From positions 1 through 64,000 of the forward strand of contig NZ_BSSQ01000024.1 in NCBI RefSeq assembly GCF_030161375.1: DNA of 64,000 nucleotides, read 5' to 3'. The DNA is from Paenibacillus glycanilyticus. Its GTDB lineage: Bacteria > Bacillota > Bacilli > Paenibacillales > Paenibacillaceae. The notes beneath the pieces were generated by a model that saw only the letters and a program-made list of their open reading frames with translations, was not told the DNA's origin and did not search any database. This document shows positions 1 to 9,137 of the stretch, in pieces (positions within the stretch are counted from its first letter, which is position 1; the number at the start of each line of letters is the position of its first letter). The position numbers and the translations under genes are program-made.

Positions 1-102
1 TGGTGTTGGTGTTGGTGTTGGTGTTGGTGTTGGTGTTGGCGTTGGTGTTGGCGTTGGTGTTGGTGTTGGTGTTGGCGTTGGCGTTGGTGTTGGCGTTGGC
101 GT
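1..102 (-). repeat. Hexanucleotide repeat encoding a (Thr-Pro)n linker
   Basis: Seventeen in-phase 6-bp units (TGGTGT or TGGCGT on the plus strand) run from the window edge to 102. On the minus strand each unit encodes Pro-Thr, so the array is an extended TP linker inside the secreted protein. The third-base T/C variation between units shows that the dipeptide is kept while the DNA drifts. The array continues outside the window, so the full copy number is unknown. Confidence 0.95.
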
Positions 103-1014
103 GCTAGTCGCCGTTACTTTGATTTCGTCCAGATTGACGTTCGCCGTATCGCCGGCATCATATTTGTAAGCAATCGTATTGTTGCCGGCACTCAGAGTAA
201 GCGTTTCTGCTTTTGTTCCCCAAGTATCCCAATTCGCCAAATTCGGAAGCGCGGTCTGACGGATTTTTGTCCCGTTCACGTAGATACTGACAGTCCGGGA
301 GGCACCGTTTGCGTTTGCGTACTTCAATGTAACGTCGTAGCTTCCTGCGGAGGATACGTTAGCCGTAAACGATGTTGCCGCCCCTTGCGTCCAATAGCCG
401 TCTACAAATCCGGTACCGGAGTAACCGGGATGATCCGTGTTGACTTTCGCTCCGCCGGACAGAGACGCCAACTCCGCTTGATATGTACCTGGAGCAGGAG
501 GAGTGCTAGTGCCATAAATTTCGAACTCGGAGAGCTGCGCCGCCGGCCAGCCTGTATTTGCCGTGACGTTAAGGCGGACATAACGCGTAGTTGTCGCCGC
601 AAAATTTATCGTTACCGAGTTATTGGATACGTTAGGATCAAACAGATAACCCGTTGAAGCCACGATATTGGTGAACGTTGAGCCGTCATTGCTGCCTTGC
701 ACGCTTAACGTTTGCGTTCTTGCCCCCCAGCCCGCAGGCAGCTTCAGAACAACTTGATCAATGCTTGTAGCGGCTCCCAGGTCCACCTGGATCCATTGCG
801 GAAACGCATTATTCGTACTTTCCCAATAAGTCGCCTGATTGCTGTCTTGTACATTGCTCGGGGCGTAGGTTTGCGATTGGCCGCTCGCGGTTATCGTCTT
901 CCCTAACGATAAGTTTGGCCCTCCGGCAGCGGAAGCAGGTTCCCCGGCCGTCCATATCAAGCTGGTAATCAGCATGGATGCAATAAGCAGCCACACCACA
1001 TACTTGTTGCGCAT
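1..1014 (-). CDS. Secreted carbohydrate-binding protein, N-terminal part (runs off left edge)
   Basis: The reading frame is open from an ATG at 1014 to the window edge: 338 codons, with no stop seen. AGGAGG lies a few bases upstream and fixes the start. Residues 1-30 form a signal peptide: a short basic start, a hydrophobic core and an ASAA-type cleavage region. Residues about 32-168 look like an F5/8 type C (CBM32-like) galactose-binding domain, with a YWES motif and a WIQVDLG strand. Residues about 175-300 look like a CBM35/CBM6-type domain, opening with YQAE and closing with NLDEIKV. A threonine-proline linker follows and leads toward the missing C-terminus, which is presumably a catalytic domain. 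The protein is most likely an extracellular enzyme acting on plant cell-wall polysaccharide. The domain types are inferred from fold-level motifs, and the catalytic function cannot be read from this window. Confidence 0.85.
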   Translation of the reverse strand, partial: MRNKYVVWLLIASMLITSLIWTAGEPASAAGGPNLSLGKTITASGQSQTYAPSNVQDSNQATYWESTNNAFPQWIQVDLGAATSIDQVVLKLPAGWGARTQTLSVQGSNDGSTFTNIVASTGYLFDPNVSNNSVTINFAATTTRYVRLNVTANTGWPAAQLSEFEIYGTSTPPAPGTYQAELASLSGGAKVNTDHPGYSGTGFVDGYWTQGAATSFTANVSSAGSYDVTLKYANANGASRTVSIYVNGTKIRQTALPNLANWDTWGTKAETLTLSAGNNTIAYKYDAGDTANVNLDEIKVTATSTPTPTPTPTPTPTPTPTPTPTPTPTPTPTPTPTP

Positions 1015-1050
1015 TTTATTCCTCCTCAAATGTTAGATGCCGTTCACTCA

Positions 1051-1113
1051 TGGAAGCGATTGCAAGTTGTCCTTTTACAGCTCCTCCTTTCCGTAAGCGT
1101 ATCTCTAATTATA
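1051..1113 (-). promoter_or_regulatory. Possible promoter and cre-like site for the secreted protein
   Basis: On the minus strand TATAAT (1113-1108) is followed by a CGCTTAC core near 1092-1098. Further down, TGCAATCGCTTCCA (1064-1051) matches a CcpA cre consensus with two mismatches. No convincing -35 box is seen. The placement resembles the better promoters elsewhere in this window, but this site alone is weak. Confidence 0.3.
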
Positions 1114-1194
1114 GGAACATCGTAATTGAAGCCATAAGATGCAAATCTACGAAAAGTGTAGGTGATTCCAAGTTTATTGAAATAGAGCAGCAAA

Positions 1195-1225
1195 TAAAAA
1201 ACAGCGCACCCGACAAGGGTGCGCT
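1195..1225 (-). terminator. Rho-independent terminator of the amidohydrolase/ABC operon
   Basis: A perfect 9-bp stem (AGCGCACCC 1203-1211 and GGGTGCGCT 1217-1225) with a 5-base loop is followed on the minus strand by a T-rich tail (A-rich at 1195-1200). It lies just after the stop at 1240. Confidence 0.9.
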
Positions 1226-1239
1226 GCATGAAGCAACCG

Positions 1240-2442
1240 TTAAGCCAACACGACCTGATCTTTCCTAGAGCCTCTCAACCAGCATCCGCCAACCAACATT
1301 CCGCCGGAAAAGACGGCTTCGCGCGGCGGTGCGGCCGCGATGGCATGCTGGGCGTTTAGCGCACGCGCCAAGGAGAAACTTGCTCGATCTCCCGCCTTTG
1401 GAACAAGTGAAGCCGATGACAGAAGCGGATAAGTTCTTAACAGCGCATCATCCGTAATCCAGCCGAATTTCTCAGCCAGGCGCGAGCCGCGCGCAAGCAA
1501 ATCGCCATTGCCAAATGGACTCCACGAATCCAGAATGTTATCCGAGCCCACTTGCACCCGTACTCCTTCTTCAAGCAGCAGATCCACGGGTGGCATCGGC
1601 CTGTCGATCGGAACGCTAGTCATGATAGATACCCCGTTGTCTCTTAGTTTCTGGGCCAACAACCGCGTTTCCGCTTCGCTGACCTGCCCTAGACAATAAG
1701 CATGACTTACGGCTGTACGGCCGCTATTCCCCGCTTCTCCGGTTAAATCCGCAAAACGGTTAATCGTATAGATGCCAAGCTGGCCGGGATCATGAAGATG
1801 CAAATCCACGCCGGCATTAAATTCCGCGCTGAGCTCAAACATCGCGTTCAGACTCGCATCCACCTGCCCATCCAGACCAGCCGGATCAACCCCGCCTACC
1901 AAGTCGGCTCCTGCCCGAAGCGCTTCTTTCATGATAGGCATTGACTGCGAACGCAATAATCCTTGCTGAGGAAAAGCAACGATTTCGATGTCCATTCGAC
2001 CTTTGAAATGCTCTCTGACCTCAAGCACATCCTCCAAATGGGATAAGCCAATCTTTGGATCCACATCCACATGGGTACGAATGGCTGTCGTCCCGTTCAT
2101 CAAGAGCAGCTGCAACAGGCGGTGCGCCCGCTCTGCAGCCCGCGTAGGCAATGATTCCAGCATTTGCTTCTCGAATGCCAGCTGGCCGGGCAACGTGATA
2201 AATGGCTGTAGAGGTTTCCATGGCTCTCCGAGAAAATGTTTGTCCAGATGGACATGCATGTCGGACAACGCCGGCAGATACTGCAATCCCTCCGCGTCCC
2301 ATAATTGAGCGAGATCAACCTCCGCATTTCTCGTCTGATCGCTTGATACGATGTCCGCAATACATCCAGTCATTAAATCCAGGGTCAAATCAAACAAACT
2401 TCCTTCTATTTGAACATTTTTCAAGATCGTTTTAGCTACCAT
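1240..2442 (-). CDS. Cytosine deaminase-like amidohydrolase
   Basis: This 400-residue metal-dependent hydrolase belongs to the amidohydrolase superfamily, CodA-like branch. The metal-site motifs are in order: HVHLDK near residue 64 (HxH), DLHLHD in mid-protein, SHAYCLG, and GSDNILDSWSPFGN near residue 300, which resembles the GHDDVFDPWYPLG segment of cytosine deaminase. There is no signal peptide, so it is cytosolic. It is the last gene of an operon with a HAAT-type ABC importer whose divergent regulator is of the PucR family. It probably hydrolyses the imported compound, likely a nitrogen-ring compound or cyclic amide. The true substrate is not readable; cytosine itself is possible, but the importer type is unusual for it. 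GGTGAGAGG precedes the ATG. Confidence 0.8.
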   Translation of the reverse strand: MVAKTILKNVQIEGSLFDLTLDLMTGCIADIVSSDQTRNAEVDLAQLWDAEGLQYLPALSDMHVHLDKHFLGEPWKPLQPFITLPGQLAFEKQMLESLPTRAAERAHRLLQLLLMNGTTAIRTHVDVDPKIGLSHLEDVLEVREHFKGRMDIEIVAFPQQGLLRSQSMPIMKEALRAGADLVGGVDPAGLDGQVDASLNAMFELSAEFNAGVDLHLHDPGQLGIYTINRFADLTGEAGNSGRTAVSHAYCLGQVSEAETRLLAQKLRDNGVSIMTSVPIDRPMPPVDLLLEEGVRVQVGSDNILDSWSPFGNGDLLARGSRLAEKFGWITDDALLRTYPLLSSASLVPKAGDRASFSLARALNAQHAIAAAPPREAVFSGGMLVGGCWLRGSRKDQVVLA

Positions 2443-2476
2443 TTCCTCTCACCTTCATCCCTTTTACTCAAGTTGG

Positions 2477-3193
2477 CTAATGCGCGCCTAAATAAGCTTT
2501 TACCATTCGCTCGTCCCGAAGCAAATCCTCAGACGGGCCGGACATGGCAACAGTCCCTTTATCCAATACATATCCTCGGCTCGCAAGGTGAAGGGCTTTA
2601 TGGGCCATCTGTTCAACCAGCAGAATCGATGTCCCCCCTTGGGCCATCCCGTAGATCGCTTCGAATATTTCATTCACAATGATTGGGGCGAGGCCAAGTG
2701 AAGGTTCATCGAGCAGCAACAGCTTGGGCTTGCTGATCATCGCTCTAGCCAGGACAAGCATTTGCTGTTCCCCGCCGCTTAAGGTATAGGCGAGCTGGTT
2801 TCTGCGCTCGTGCAACTTCGGAAACTGTTCGTACAACGGGTCCAGTTCCCTCGCGAATTGTTCTTTTCTGACCGAGCCGATCTTTTGTTTCAAGCCCATT
2901 CTTAGGTTCTCGATGACCGTTAACGTTCCGAACACTTCCCGTCCCTCCGGTACGAGAGATACACCCAAGTTTGCGGTACGGTTAGCCGGCGTTGCCGTTA
3001 TATCCTTACCTTCCAGCAACACCGTGCCGGAATTCGGTTTAACTAGCCCTAATACCGTTTGAAGAAGCGTCGATTTGCCAGCGCCGTTCGAACCTATGAT
3101 GGCTACGATCTCGCCTTGCTTGACCTCGATGTCTACGCCTTTTAATGCTTCAACCGGGCCGTACCTGACCGCCAACCCATTAACGCTCAGCAT
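2477..3193 (-). CDS. HAAT-family ABC transporter ATP-binding protein (LivF-like)
   Basis: This 238-residue ABC ATPase pairs with the ATPase domain of the gene upstream to drive import. Walker A is GSNGAGKST near residue 37, the signature is LSGGEQQ, and Walker B is LLLLDEPSLGLAP, typical of LivF. A longer frame opens at 3244, but AGGAGG sits 8 bases before the ATG at 3193 and the protein then starts MLSVNGLAVRYG, the usual LivF beginning. The start overlaps the end of the preceding gene by 14 bases, which points to translational coupling. The substrate is discussed under the binding protein. Confidence 0.9.
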   Translation of the reverse strand: MLSVNGLAVRYGPVEALKGVDIEVKQGEIVAIIGSNGAGKSTLLQTVLGLVKPNSGTVLLEGKDITATPANRTANLGVSLVPEGREVFGTLTVIENLRMGLKQKIGSVRKEQFARELDPLYEQFPKLHERRNQLAYTLSGGEQQMLVLARAMISKPKLLLLDEPSLGLAPIIVNEIFEAIYGMAQGGTSILLVEQMAHKALHLASRGYVLDKGTVAMSGPSEDLLRDERMVKAYLGAH

Positions 3194-5006
3194 CCGCGGC
3201 CACCTCCTCTTTGCCCAAGTAAGCCTGAATGACTCTTGGATCATTAAGAAGCTCTTCCGGTTTGCCCGTTCCGATCACTCTGCCGAAATCCAGTACGGTA
3301 ACGGCATCCGATACGCGCTGCACAAAATCCATATGATGCTCGATGAGCACAATCGTCAATCCGTAATGAACAAGCTGCTTCAACAAATCCTCCAGCTGCT
3401 TGATCTCGGCTGCCGTCATGCCTGCAGCCGGTTCGTCCAGGAGCAGGACGCTTGGTCCAGTCGCTAGCGCCCTTGCAATCTCGACCATTCTCTGATGGCC
3501 GTAAGGCAGCTGGCTTGCGGACATATGCCGGTTACCTTCGAATCCGATCAGGTCAAGAAGGAGATGCGCCTTTTCCCGTAAAAGCTTCTCTTTGCGCCGT
3601 TGTCCAGGCGTTCGGAGCATCGCCGCGCCAAGACCGGTTTTTGCCTTAACCGTCATTCCCGTCATTACGTTCTCCAGTACGGTCAACTCCTTGAACAGCC
3701 GGGAATGCTGGAAGGTGCGGGCAATGCCTAATCCGGAGACCGACGAGAGAGATCCGGATAAAGAAGTTCCATGCAACTCCATCGTGCCGGACTCTGCCGC
3801 ATACAAACCGGATATGACATTGAGCAGCGTCGTTTTGCCTGCTCCGTTTGGTCCAACTAACGAATGAATCGTTCCAGCCGTTACCGCAAAGGAAACATCG
3901 CTTAATGCCTTCAATCCGCCAAATGATTTATGAATGTTATCTAGACGCAGAGCGGCTGCCTTACCGATACGGCTCTTTATTTCTTGCTCAAACAACGTTC
4001 CATCGCTCGTCGCGTTGATTAATCGCCCGTCTTCCTGCGTAGCTAGCTTTAGTCCCAAACGCGCTTCCAACCAATCGTTCAAGGTCCCCATGATGCCCTT
4101 GGGAAGAAAATAAAGCACGGCAAACATAATTCCCCCATACAGCGCCATGCGCAGCTTTTCCATCTCCAGCAATTCCGGCAGGAAGACCAGAATAATGGCC
4201 CCAATTACCGGTCCAAGCAATGTACCGGATCCACCCAATATAACGATTAACACAAGTTGAACCGAAGCTTGAAAGTGATATGTATCCGGACTGATGAAGC
4301 TGTTCGTATGGGCATACAAGGTGCCTGCCAGTCCGGCGAGAACCGAGCTGACAGCAAAGCCGACAAATTGAGGCTTAAACTTCCGTATGCCAAGGGATGC
4401 GGCGGCAATCTCGTTCTCCTTCGTTGCGATCATGGATCTTCCCCAAGCTGAACGCCTGATATTATAAGCAAGAACTAATGACGCTGCCGCAATGACCAAT
4501 ACGAGCACATACATGCTTTGCAAGTCAAAGTCGTAACCGCCAAGCTTTGGCTTTGGGATTCCCGAGATGCCTAGCGGCCCTCCGGTCACAACATCCCATC
4601 TGATCAAAGCCTCATGCACGACAACGCCAAAAGCTATGGTGATCATCGACAAATACACGCCGCCTGCTTTTATCGTAGGAATGGCAATTATACTGCCTAT
4701 CAATAGCGATACTGCAATTCCGGCAAGCGCGGACAGCCAGAAATTCAATCCGTATTGCGTACTCGCAATCGCAGATGTATACGCGCCTGCTGCCATTAGT
4801 CCAGCATGACCGATCGAGACAATTCCGCAATAACCGACCAGAATGTTCATTCCGACACAAGTAATCACGTAGATGCCGATTGTAAAAAATAAATTAAGCA
4901 TATACGTATCCGTCGTCCACGCGGCGGATACTAAAGCGGCTGCCGCAACTATTCCGCCTACCGGCACTGATCTGCGGAAGATTCTGCTTTTATTGATTCC
5001 GTTCAT
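3180..5006 (-). CDS. HAAT-family ABC transporter, fused permease-ATPase (LivM-LivG)
   Basis: At 608 residues this protein joins two subunits that are usually separate. Residues about 15-330 are a LivM-like permease with many hydrophobic helices and the GYCGIVSIGHAGLM segment typical of the family. Residues about 352-595 are a LivG-like ATPase with Walker A VGPNGAGKTT, signature LPYGHQRMVEIARAL and Walker B LLLDEPAAGM. There is no frameshift or internal start at the junction, so the fusion looks real. GGGGGGAAGCGG precedes the ATG. The gene lies between the LivH-like permease and the LivF-like ATPase, completing a five-component importer in four polypeptides. Confidence 0.92.
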   Translation of the reverse strand: MNGINKSRIFRRSVPVGGIVAAAALVSAAWTTDTYMLNLFFTIGIYVITCVGMNILVGYCGIVSIGHAGLMAAGAYTSAIASTQYGLNFWLSALAGIAVSLLIGSIIAIPTIKAGGVYLSMITIAFGVVVHEALIRWDVVTGGPLGISGIPKPKLGGYDFDLQSMYVLVLVIAAASLVLAYNIRRSAWGRSMIATKENEIAAASLGIRKFKPQFVGFAVSSVLAGLAGTLYAHTNSFISPDTYHFQASVQLVLIVILGGSGTLLGPVIGAIILVFLPELLEMEKLRMALYGGIMFAVLYFLPKGIMGTLNDWLEARLGLKLATQEDGRLINATSDGTLFEQEIKSRIGKAAALRLDNIHKSFGGLKALSDVSFAVTAGTIHSLVGPNGAGKTTLLNVISGLYAAESGTMELHGTSLSGSLSSVSGLGIARTFQHSRLFKELTVLENVMTGMTVKAKTGLGAAMLRTPGQRRKEKLLREKAHLLLDLIGFEGNRHMSASQLPYGHQRMVEIARALATGPSVLLLDEPAAGMTAAEIKQLEDLLKQLVHYGLTIVLIEHHMDFVQRVSDAVTVLDFGRVIGTGKPEELLNDPRVIQAYLGKEEVAADAER

Positions 5007-5033
5007 TTCCGCTTCCCCCCAAGTAAGTCTGCC

Positions 5034-5915
5034 CTATACCTTCACCAATGTTTTCCGGACGTTAAACAGCCCCATCGGCTTCCAGTACAACACAAGAATA
5101 ACGATTCCGTAGACGAACATCTCCCGGAACGCGGTTGAGACGTATTGGCCAATAAACACCTCTGCTACGCCTAGCAGCAATCCTGTGCCTACAATCCCTT
5201 TTGGATTATTGACGCCGGCAAGAATGGCGACGGAAATCGCCTTTAACCCAAGCGGCAAGCCAACATCGACGGACACCGCGTAATTGGTTGACATTAAGGC
5301 TCCGCCAATCCCCGCAAGCAGACCGCTTAAGACATAAGCGACAGCTACGACGCGTCCGCTGTTAATTCCCATCATCTCTACCGCTGTCCGGTTATCTGCC
5401 GTTGCCCGCAGCCATAATCCCCAGTGGGATTTCTGGTAGAACAGAATTAACAGAGCGAGCAAGATCCCGACAATCGGGAAGAAAATAAACTCTTTCCAGT
5501 AAATCCCCGCCTCGGCGATACGCAACATACCGTTGCCGGCCGGAGAAGGGACAACCCCTTCATCCGGACCGTTGAAGTATAGCGCAACATCTTGAATAAT
5601 AATGCCTACCGCGATTGTGCTAAGCACCCACTCGACGGAGTTGGCTCCCTTATCGAATTTACGGATTGCCAGCCTCTCAATGACGAGATTCAGCAAGGCA
5701 ACAACGATAATAGAAGCGGCAAACGCCAGCGGGAATGGCAAGCCCGCATGCTCGGTAAATCCAAACAGCAATACGCCGCCTACCATAACGAGTTGTCCTT
5801 GCGACATGTTTAATGTCCCATTGACGACATAGGTCAAGCTGTAGCCAAGTGCGATAACCGCATACAAGCACCCTACAGCAAGACCGCTGATGATTAATTG
5901 CAATACCAGTGACAT
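5034..5915 (-). CDS. HAAT-family ABC transporter permease (LivH-like)
   Basis: This 293-residue inner-membrane permease contains the LivH-type segments LAVGCLYAVIALGYSLTY near the start and GLLLGVAEVFIGQY near the end, with about eight hydrophobic helices between them. The frame is open from 5960, but AGAGGG lies 6 bases before the ATG at 5915, so MSLVLQLIISGL is the likely start. It is separated by 22 bases from the binding-protein gene and continues into the LivM-LivG fusion, so all are co-transcribed. Confidence 0.9.
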   Translation of the reverse strand: MSLVLQLIISGLAVGCLYAVIALGYSLTYVVNGTLNMSQGQLVMVGGVLLFGFTEHAGLPFPLAFAASIIVVALLNLVIERLAIRKFDKGANSVEWVLSTIAVGIIIQDVALYFNGPDEGVVPSPAGNGMLRIAEAGIYWKEFIFFPIVGILLALLILFYQKSHWGLWLRATADNRTAVEMMGINSGRVVAVAYVLSGLLAGIGGALMSTNYAVSVDVGLPLGLKAISVAILAGVNNPKGIVGTGLLLGVAEVFIGQYVSTAFREMFVYGIVILVLYWKPMGLFNVRKTLVKV

Positions 5916-5937
5916 AACGATCCCTCTTTCCGCTTCG

Positions 5938-7146
5938 TTACTGCTTGTCGGAAACGACAAGCTTGCCGTCCTTCCAAATGGACATCAAATACGAGTTCAC
6001 GTCAATCGCATCATGATTTTCTTTCGTAAAGGCTTGATCCCAATCCTTAATCACCCCGCTGTAAGAACCAAGATTGCTTTCCAGCGTATTTTTGATCGCT
6101 TCGCGGTCCTTTTTCAGATTCCCCGTCAGTTCCGTCCGTTCAATCGCTTGGAACAACATCATCGCCCCGTCATAACCTTGCGCCGCAGAGGCGAATGTCG
6201 TAGGAATATGGTCAAATTTGGCGGTAAAATCTTCCAAAAACGTTGCCGCGGGCTCCCGGGTCTGCTCGACGTTAAAGTTAGCCGTCTGTATGGCATACGT
6301 CCCTTCGGCAAGCGCTTGCCCCACTTCTTGAACGCCTTTGTTCGCCATGCCGTTCTCGCCTACTATCGGCACCTTCCAGCCCAGCTTATCCATGGCTTGC
6401 AGCACGTATCCATTGCCGGCACCTTGCCCGAACAAATAGATCACCTCCGCGCCACCTTCCTTGGCGTGATTCACTTGCGCCGTCATGTCTTTATCCTTGG
6501 CGTTATCGAACGACTCAACCGCAACCGGCTTCAGCCCTTTTTCTTCAAGCGCCTTCGTCATTGCCGCCGCTGCGCCTTTCCCATAACCGCCGTTCTCATG
6601 AAGAATTGCGATTTTGTCTGTAGGGAAATGATCATTAATGAATTTGAGAGCGTATTGAGCCGTAACGTTCGCGTTCATCCTTACTCCAAAGGTCCAAGGC
6701 ATGCCGCTTTCGACCGATGCCGGCACATTGGAGGTCGCGACAATAAACGGAAATTTCTCTTCCAGTATGATTGGAGACTGCGCTAGCATTACCGTACTGT
6801 AGAAACCGCCTATTGCACCCAGCACTTCTTCCTTCTGGCCAAAGTCCCTAATAATGCTGATCCCTCGCGTCGGGTTCTGCTCGGTATCGCGGACAACGAG
6901 CTCCACTTGGCGTCCATGAATCCCGCCTTTTGCATTAATCTGATCGACCGCTACCTGTACCCCTTGATACAAATTAATAGAATTCATGGCGTTATCGCCT
7001 GTTGCTTCCGTGGACATTCCGATTAGAATCGGCTTATCCTCCGCATTTCCTGCGGCAGGCTTATTACCTCCGCAGCCAGCCAGCGCCAGCACCAAAATGA
7101 GCGAACTTGCCGCGTACCACCTTTTAAACTTGTATGGCTTCAACAT
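5938..7146 (-). CDS. HAAT-family ABC transporter substrate-binding lipoprotein
   Basis: This 402-residue periplasmic-binding-fold protein of the LivJ/amide-binding type carries a lipoprotein signal: basic residues, a hydrophobic stretch and the lipobox LALAGC, so it is anchored outside the membrane. The start is taken at 7146 (GGGGAGAGGG upstream, MLKPYKFKRW) rather than at the earlier ATG at 7170. The ILIGMSTEATGDNA opening and the DQINAKGGIHGRQVELVVRDTEQNP segment are typical of this family, which binds branched-chain amino acids, amides, urea or aromatic acids. The deaminase-like enzyme at the operon end and the PucR regulator suggest a nitrogen-containing ring or amide ligand; this is inference. 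Confidence 0.9.
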   Translation of the reverse strand: MLKPYKFKRWYAASSLILVLALAGCGGNKPAAGNAEDKPILIGMSTEATGDNAMNSINLYQGVQVAVDQINAKGGIHGRQVELVVRDTEQNPTRGISIIRDFGQKEEVLGAIGGFYSTVMLAQSPIILEEKFPFIVATSNVPASVESGMPWTFGVRMNANVTAQYALKFINDHFPTDKIAILHENGGYGKGAAAAMTKALEEKGLKPVAVESFDNAKDKDMTAQVNHAKEGGAEVIYLFGQGAGNGYVLQAMDKLGWKVPIVGENGMANKGVQEVGQALAEGTYAIQTANFNVEQTREPAATFLEDFTAKFDHIPTTFASAAQGYDGAMMLFQAIERTELTGNLKKDREAIKNTLESNLGSYSGVIKDWDQAFTKENHDAIDVNSYLMSIWKDGKLVVSDKQ

Positions 7147-7303
7147 ATCGAATCCCTCTCCCCGTGTCATGTTTTCTAACCTTCGTTTAAGCTAAATTCA
7201 GAATAAAGGTTCATCGGAGGAAAGTCATTGGCTATCCCGTCTAAAAAACAGACCGTTTTTTGGATGATGAATCCAAATTCAGGTTTACACCAACCCTATG
7301 ACG

Positions 7304-7320
7304 TGTTACATTTCATAACA
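7304..7320. promoter_or_regulatory. Inverted repeat in the divergent PucR/ABC intergenic region
   Basis: TGTTA (7304-7308) and TAACA (7316-7320) are separated by 7 bases, with partly symmetrical flanks (ATGA on the left, TCAT on the right). The site lies about 20-40 bases upstream of the PucR-family gene and is a candidate operator for the divergent pair. No clear -35/-10 pair was assigned. Confidence 0.35.
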
Positions 7321-7342
7321 TCATAGTTTTGGGCAAGAAGGG

Positions 7343-9031
7343 ATGGGAGTCAATTTGCTGTTAAGCGAACTACTCGAGAACGGAATCTTTGAGCATGCGC
7401 GAGTTATCGCCGGGGAGCAAGGGCTCCAGCGTCAAGTGCAGACCGTCAATATTATGGATGCTCCGGATATCATTCGTTTCCTTAGACCGGGCGAACTTCT
7501 CTTGACGAACGGCTATTTCATGAAGGAGCAGCCTAATATGTTCATGGAGTTAATGCGGGACATGCAGCGCATGGCCTGTACGGGCATGGCCGTGAAGACC
7601 GAACGGTTTAAACTGGCCATCCCCGAGGAAGCTTTGCAAGAAGCAGACCGGCTCCGCTTTCCGATCATTGAAATTTCAAGGCTGGAATTGTCATTGGGAG
7701 AAATTTTGCAGAGATCAACCAGCCTGATCATGAACAACAAAAACGACGAGCTGCAATACGCCTTGCAAATCCATAAACAGTTCTCTGAAATGATCATGAA
7801 AGGAAAAGGAATTACCGGAATTGTTGATGCTCTAACCAAACTGCTCTCTTCCCCTATCCTTCTGCTCAACGGCAAACTGCAGATGATCGCCGAATCTAAA
7901 CAGAGGCATTCGTCCATGATGACCGCGTTGGCTGCTGCGGCTGAATCCGTCCTGGACGGGGCGGCAACACCGTTGCAACCGACTTCCTTTTGCCTCGTCG
8001 ATCCATCGCTCCGCAATCGTTGTCACGTTCTGCTGTATCCGGTTCATACTTACCGCCACGAAGGTTATTTAATTTCCTTCCATCCCATCGAGAAAATGTC
8101 CCGCTTATTCGGCCTGACACTAGAGCAAGCCGCCAATGTCATCGGCATGGAGCTGACGAAAGCGCAAGCGGTGAAAGAACGTTCCCGCCGCTACAAAAAC
8201 GAGTTTTTCTCCGACTTGATCGACGGCTACATCGCTTCCGAAGCTGAAGCTATCCATCGTGGCAAAAAATACGGCCTGCAAACCGGAGGAACTTGGGTGT
8301 TATTGGCGGCTCGGCAGGATGGAACCACTTGGAGAAGCGGAATAAGCGAAAGCCAGCTTGACCGGCAGGAAGAGCGGAATGTAGCCGAACGGGAAGAACT
8401 TTATGAACGCATTAAACGCCAGTTCATGTTGCTCGGGCATTCTTTTGTCATGTTTACCAAAAACGATTCCTTTGGCCTGTTGTTGCATATTTCTACTTCA
8501 GGTTGGGACAAAGTCCTCTTTATCCAACAGTTATCGGATCTGACCGCGCGAATGTACGCCGATTATGGACTAAGCTTGTCCATCGGCATCGGCAAACCCG
8601 TCACGAACGCGCTTGGCATACGTCTCTCTTATGAAGAAGCGGTTAAAGCCCTTCAATTCGGCTACCGGCTCAATCGGTCCAAGTTCGTGCAGTCCTATCA
8701 GTCGAAGGACATCGGTTATTTGTTTCACATGTTGCCTCAAGAAGAGCTGAAGCAATTTTACGAGGAGGCTTTCCAAGGGTTACGGCAAATGGAGGAGGCG
8801 GAGAGGAAGGAACTTATTCGAACGCTTAGCGCTTTCTACGATACGCAATGCCAATTGATGGATACCTCTAAGCTGCTGTTTGTTCACCGCAACACCGTCA
8901 TCTACCGCCTGGACAAATGCGAGAAGCTGCTGGGTATTAAACTGAAGGACCCCAATGAAAGTCTTCGGCTTCGCATCGCGCTTGCCATTGAGCCCCTATT
9001 AGCCGGCAGCAGCTCCACGTTCGTCAAATAA
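7343..9031 (+). CDS. PucR-family transcriptional regulator
   Basis: This 562-residue protein has the architecture of purine-catabolism regulators. The N-terminal PucR sensor domain (residues about 3-125) includes DIIRFLRPGELLLTNGY. A central GGDEF-like/linker region follows, and the C-terminal helix-turn-helix (residues about 500-555) contains LLFVHRNTVIYRLDKCEKLLGI-type sequence. It is divergent from the HAAT importer/amidohydrolase operon, 196 bases away, and probably controls it in response to the imported compound or a product. The start is uncertain. The ATG at 7343 directly abuts AGAAGGG, whereas a TTG at 7355 has GGGAG at good spacing and gives the usual MLLSELLENG start. Confidence 0.88.
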   Translation: MGVNLLLSELLENGIFEHARVIAGEQGLQRQVQTVNIMDAPDIIRFLRPGELLLTNGYFMKEQPNMFMELMRDMQRMACTGMAVKTERFKLAIPEEALQEADRLRFPIIEISRLELSLGEILQRSTSLIMNNKNDELQYALQIHKQFSEMIMKGKGITGIVDALTKLLSSPILLLNGKLQMIAESKQRHSSMMTALAAAAESVLDGAATPLQPTSFCLVDPSLRNRCHVLLYPVHTYRHEGYLISFHPIEKMSRLFGLTLEQAANVIGMELTKAQAVKERSRRYKNEFFSDLIDGYIASEAEAIHRGKKYGLQTGGTWVLLAARQDGTTWRSGISESQLDRQEERNVAEREELYERIKRQFMLLGHSFVMFTKNDSFGLLLHISTSGWDKVLFIQQLSDLTARMYADYGLSLSIGIGKPVTNALGIRLSYEEAVKALQFGYRLNRSKFVQSYQSKDIGYLFHMLPQEELKQFYEEAFQGLRQMEEAERKELIRTLSAFYDTQCQLMDTSKLLFVHRNTVIYRLDKCEKLLGIKLKDPNESLRLRIALAIEPLLAGSSSTFVK

Positions 9032-9137
9032 TAGGTAACGCGAGTGTGTGATCGGACAAAAAGAATGTGATATCCGGCCTAGCAAATATATCCCCTCTCA
9101 TTTAATATCGAACTACTATGTGAATCTAGGAGGAATT

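Noticed and set aside
1..102. TGGTGT repeat as a CRISPR or regulatory microsatellite
   Set aside because: The units are contiguous without spacers, and the minus-strand frame through them is a Thr-Pro linker in an open coding sequence.
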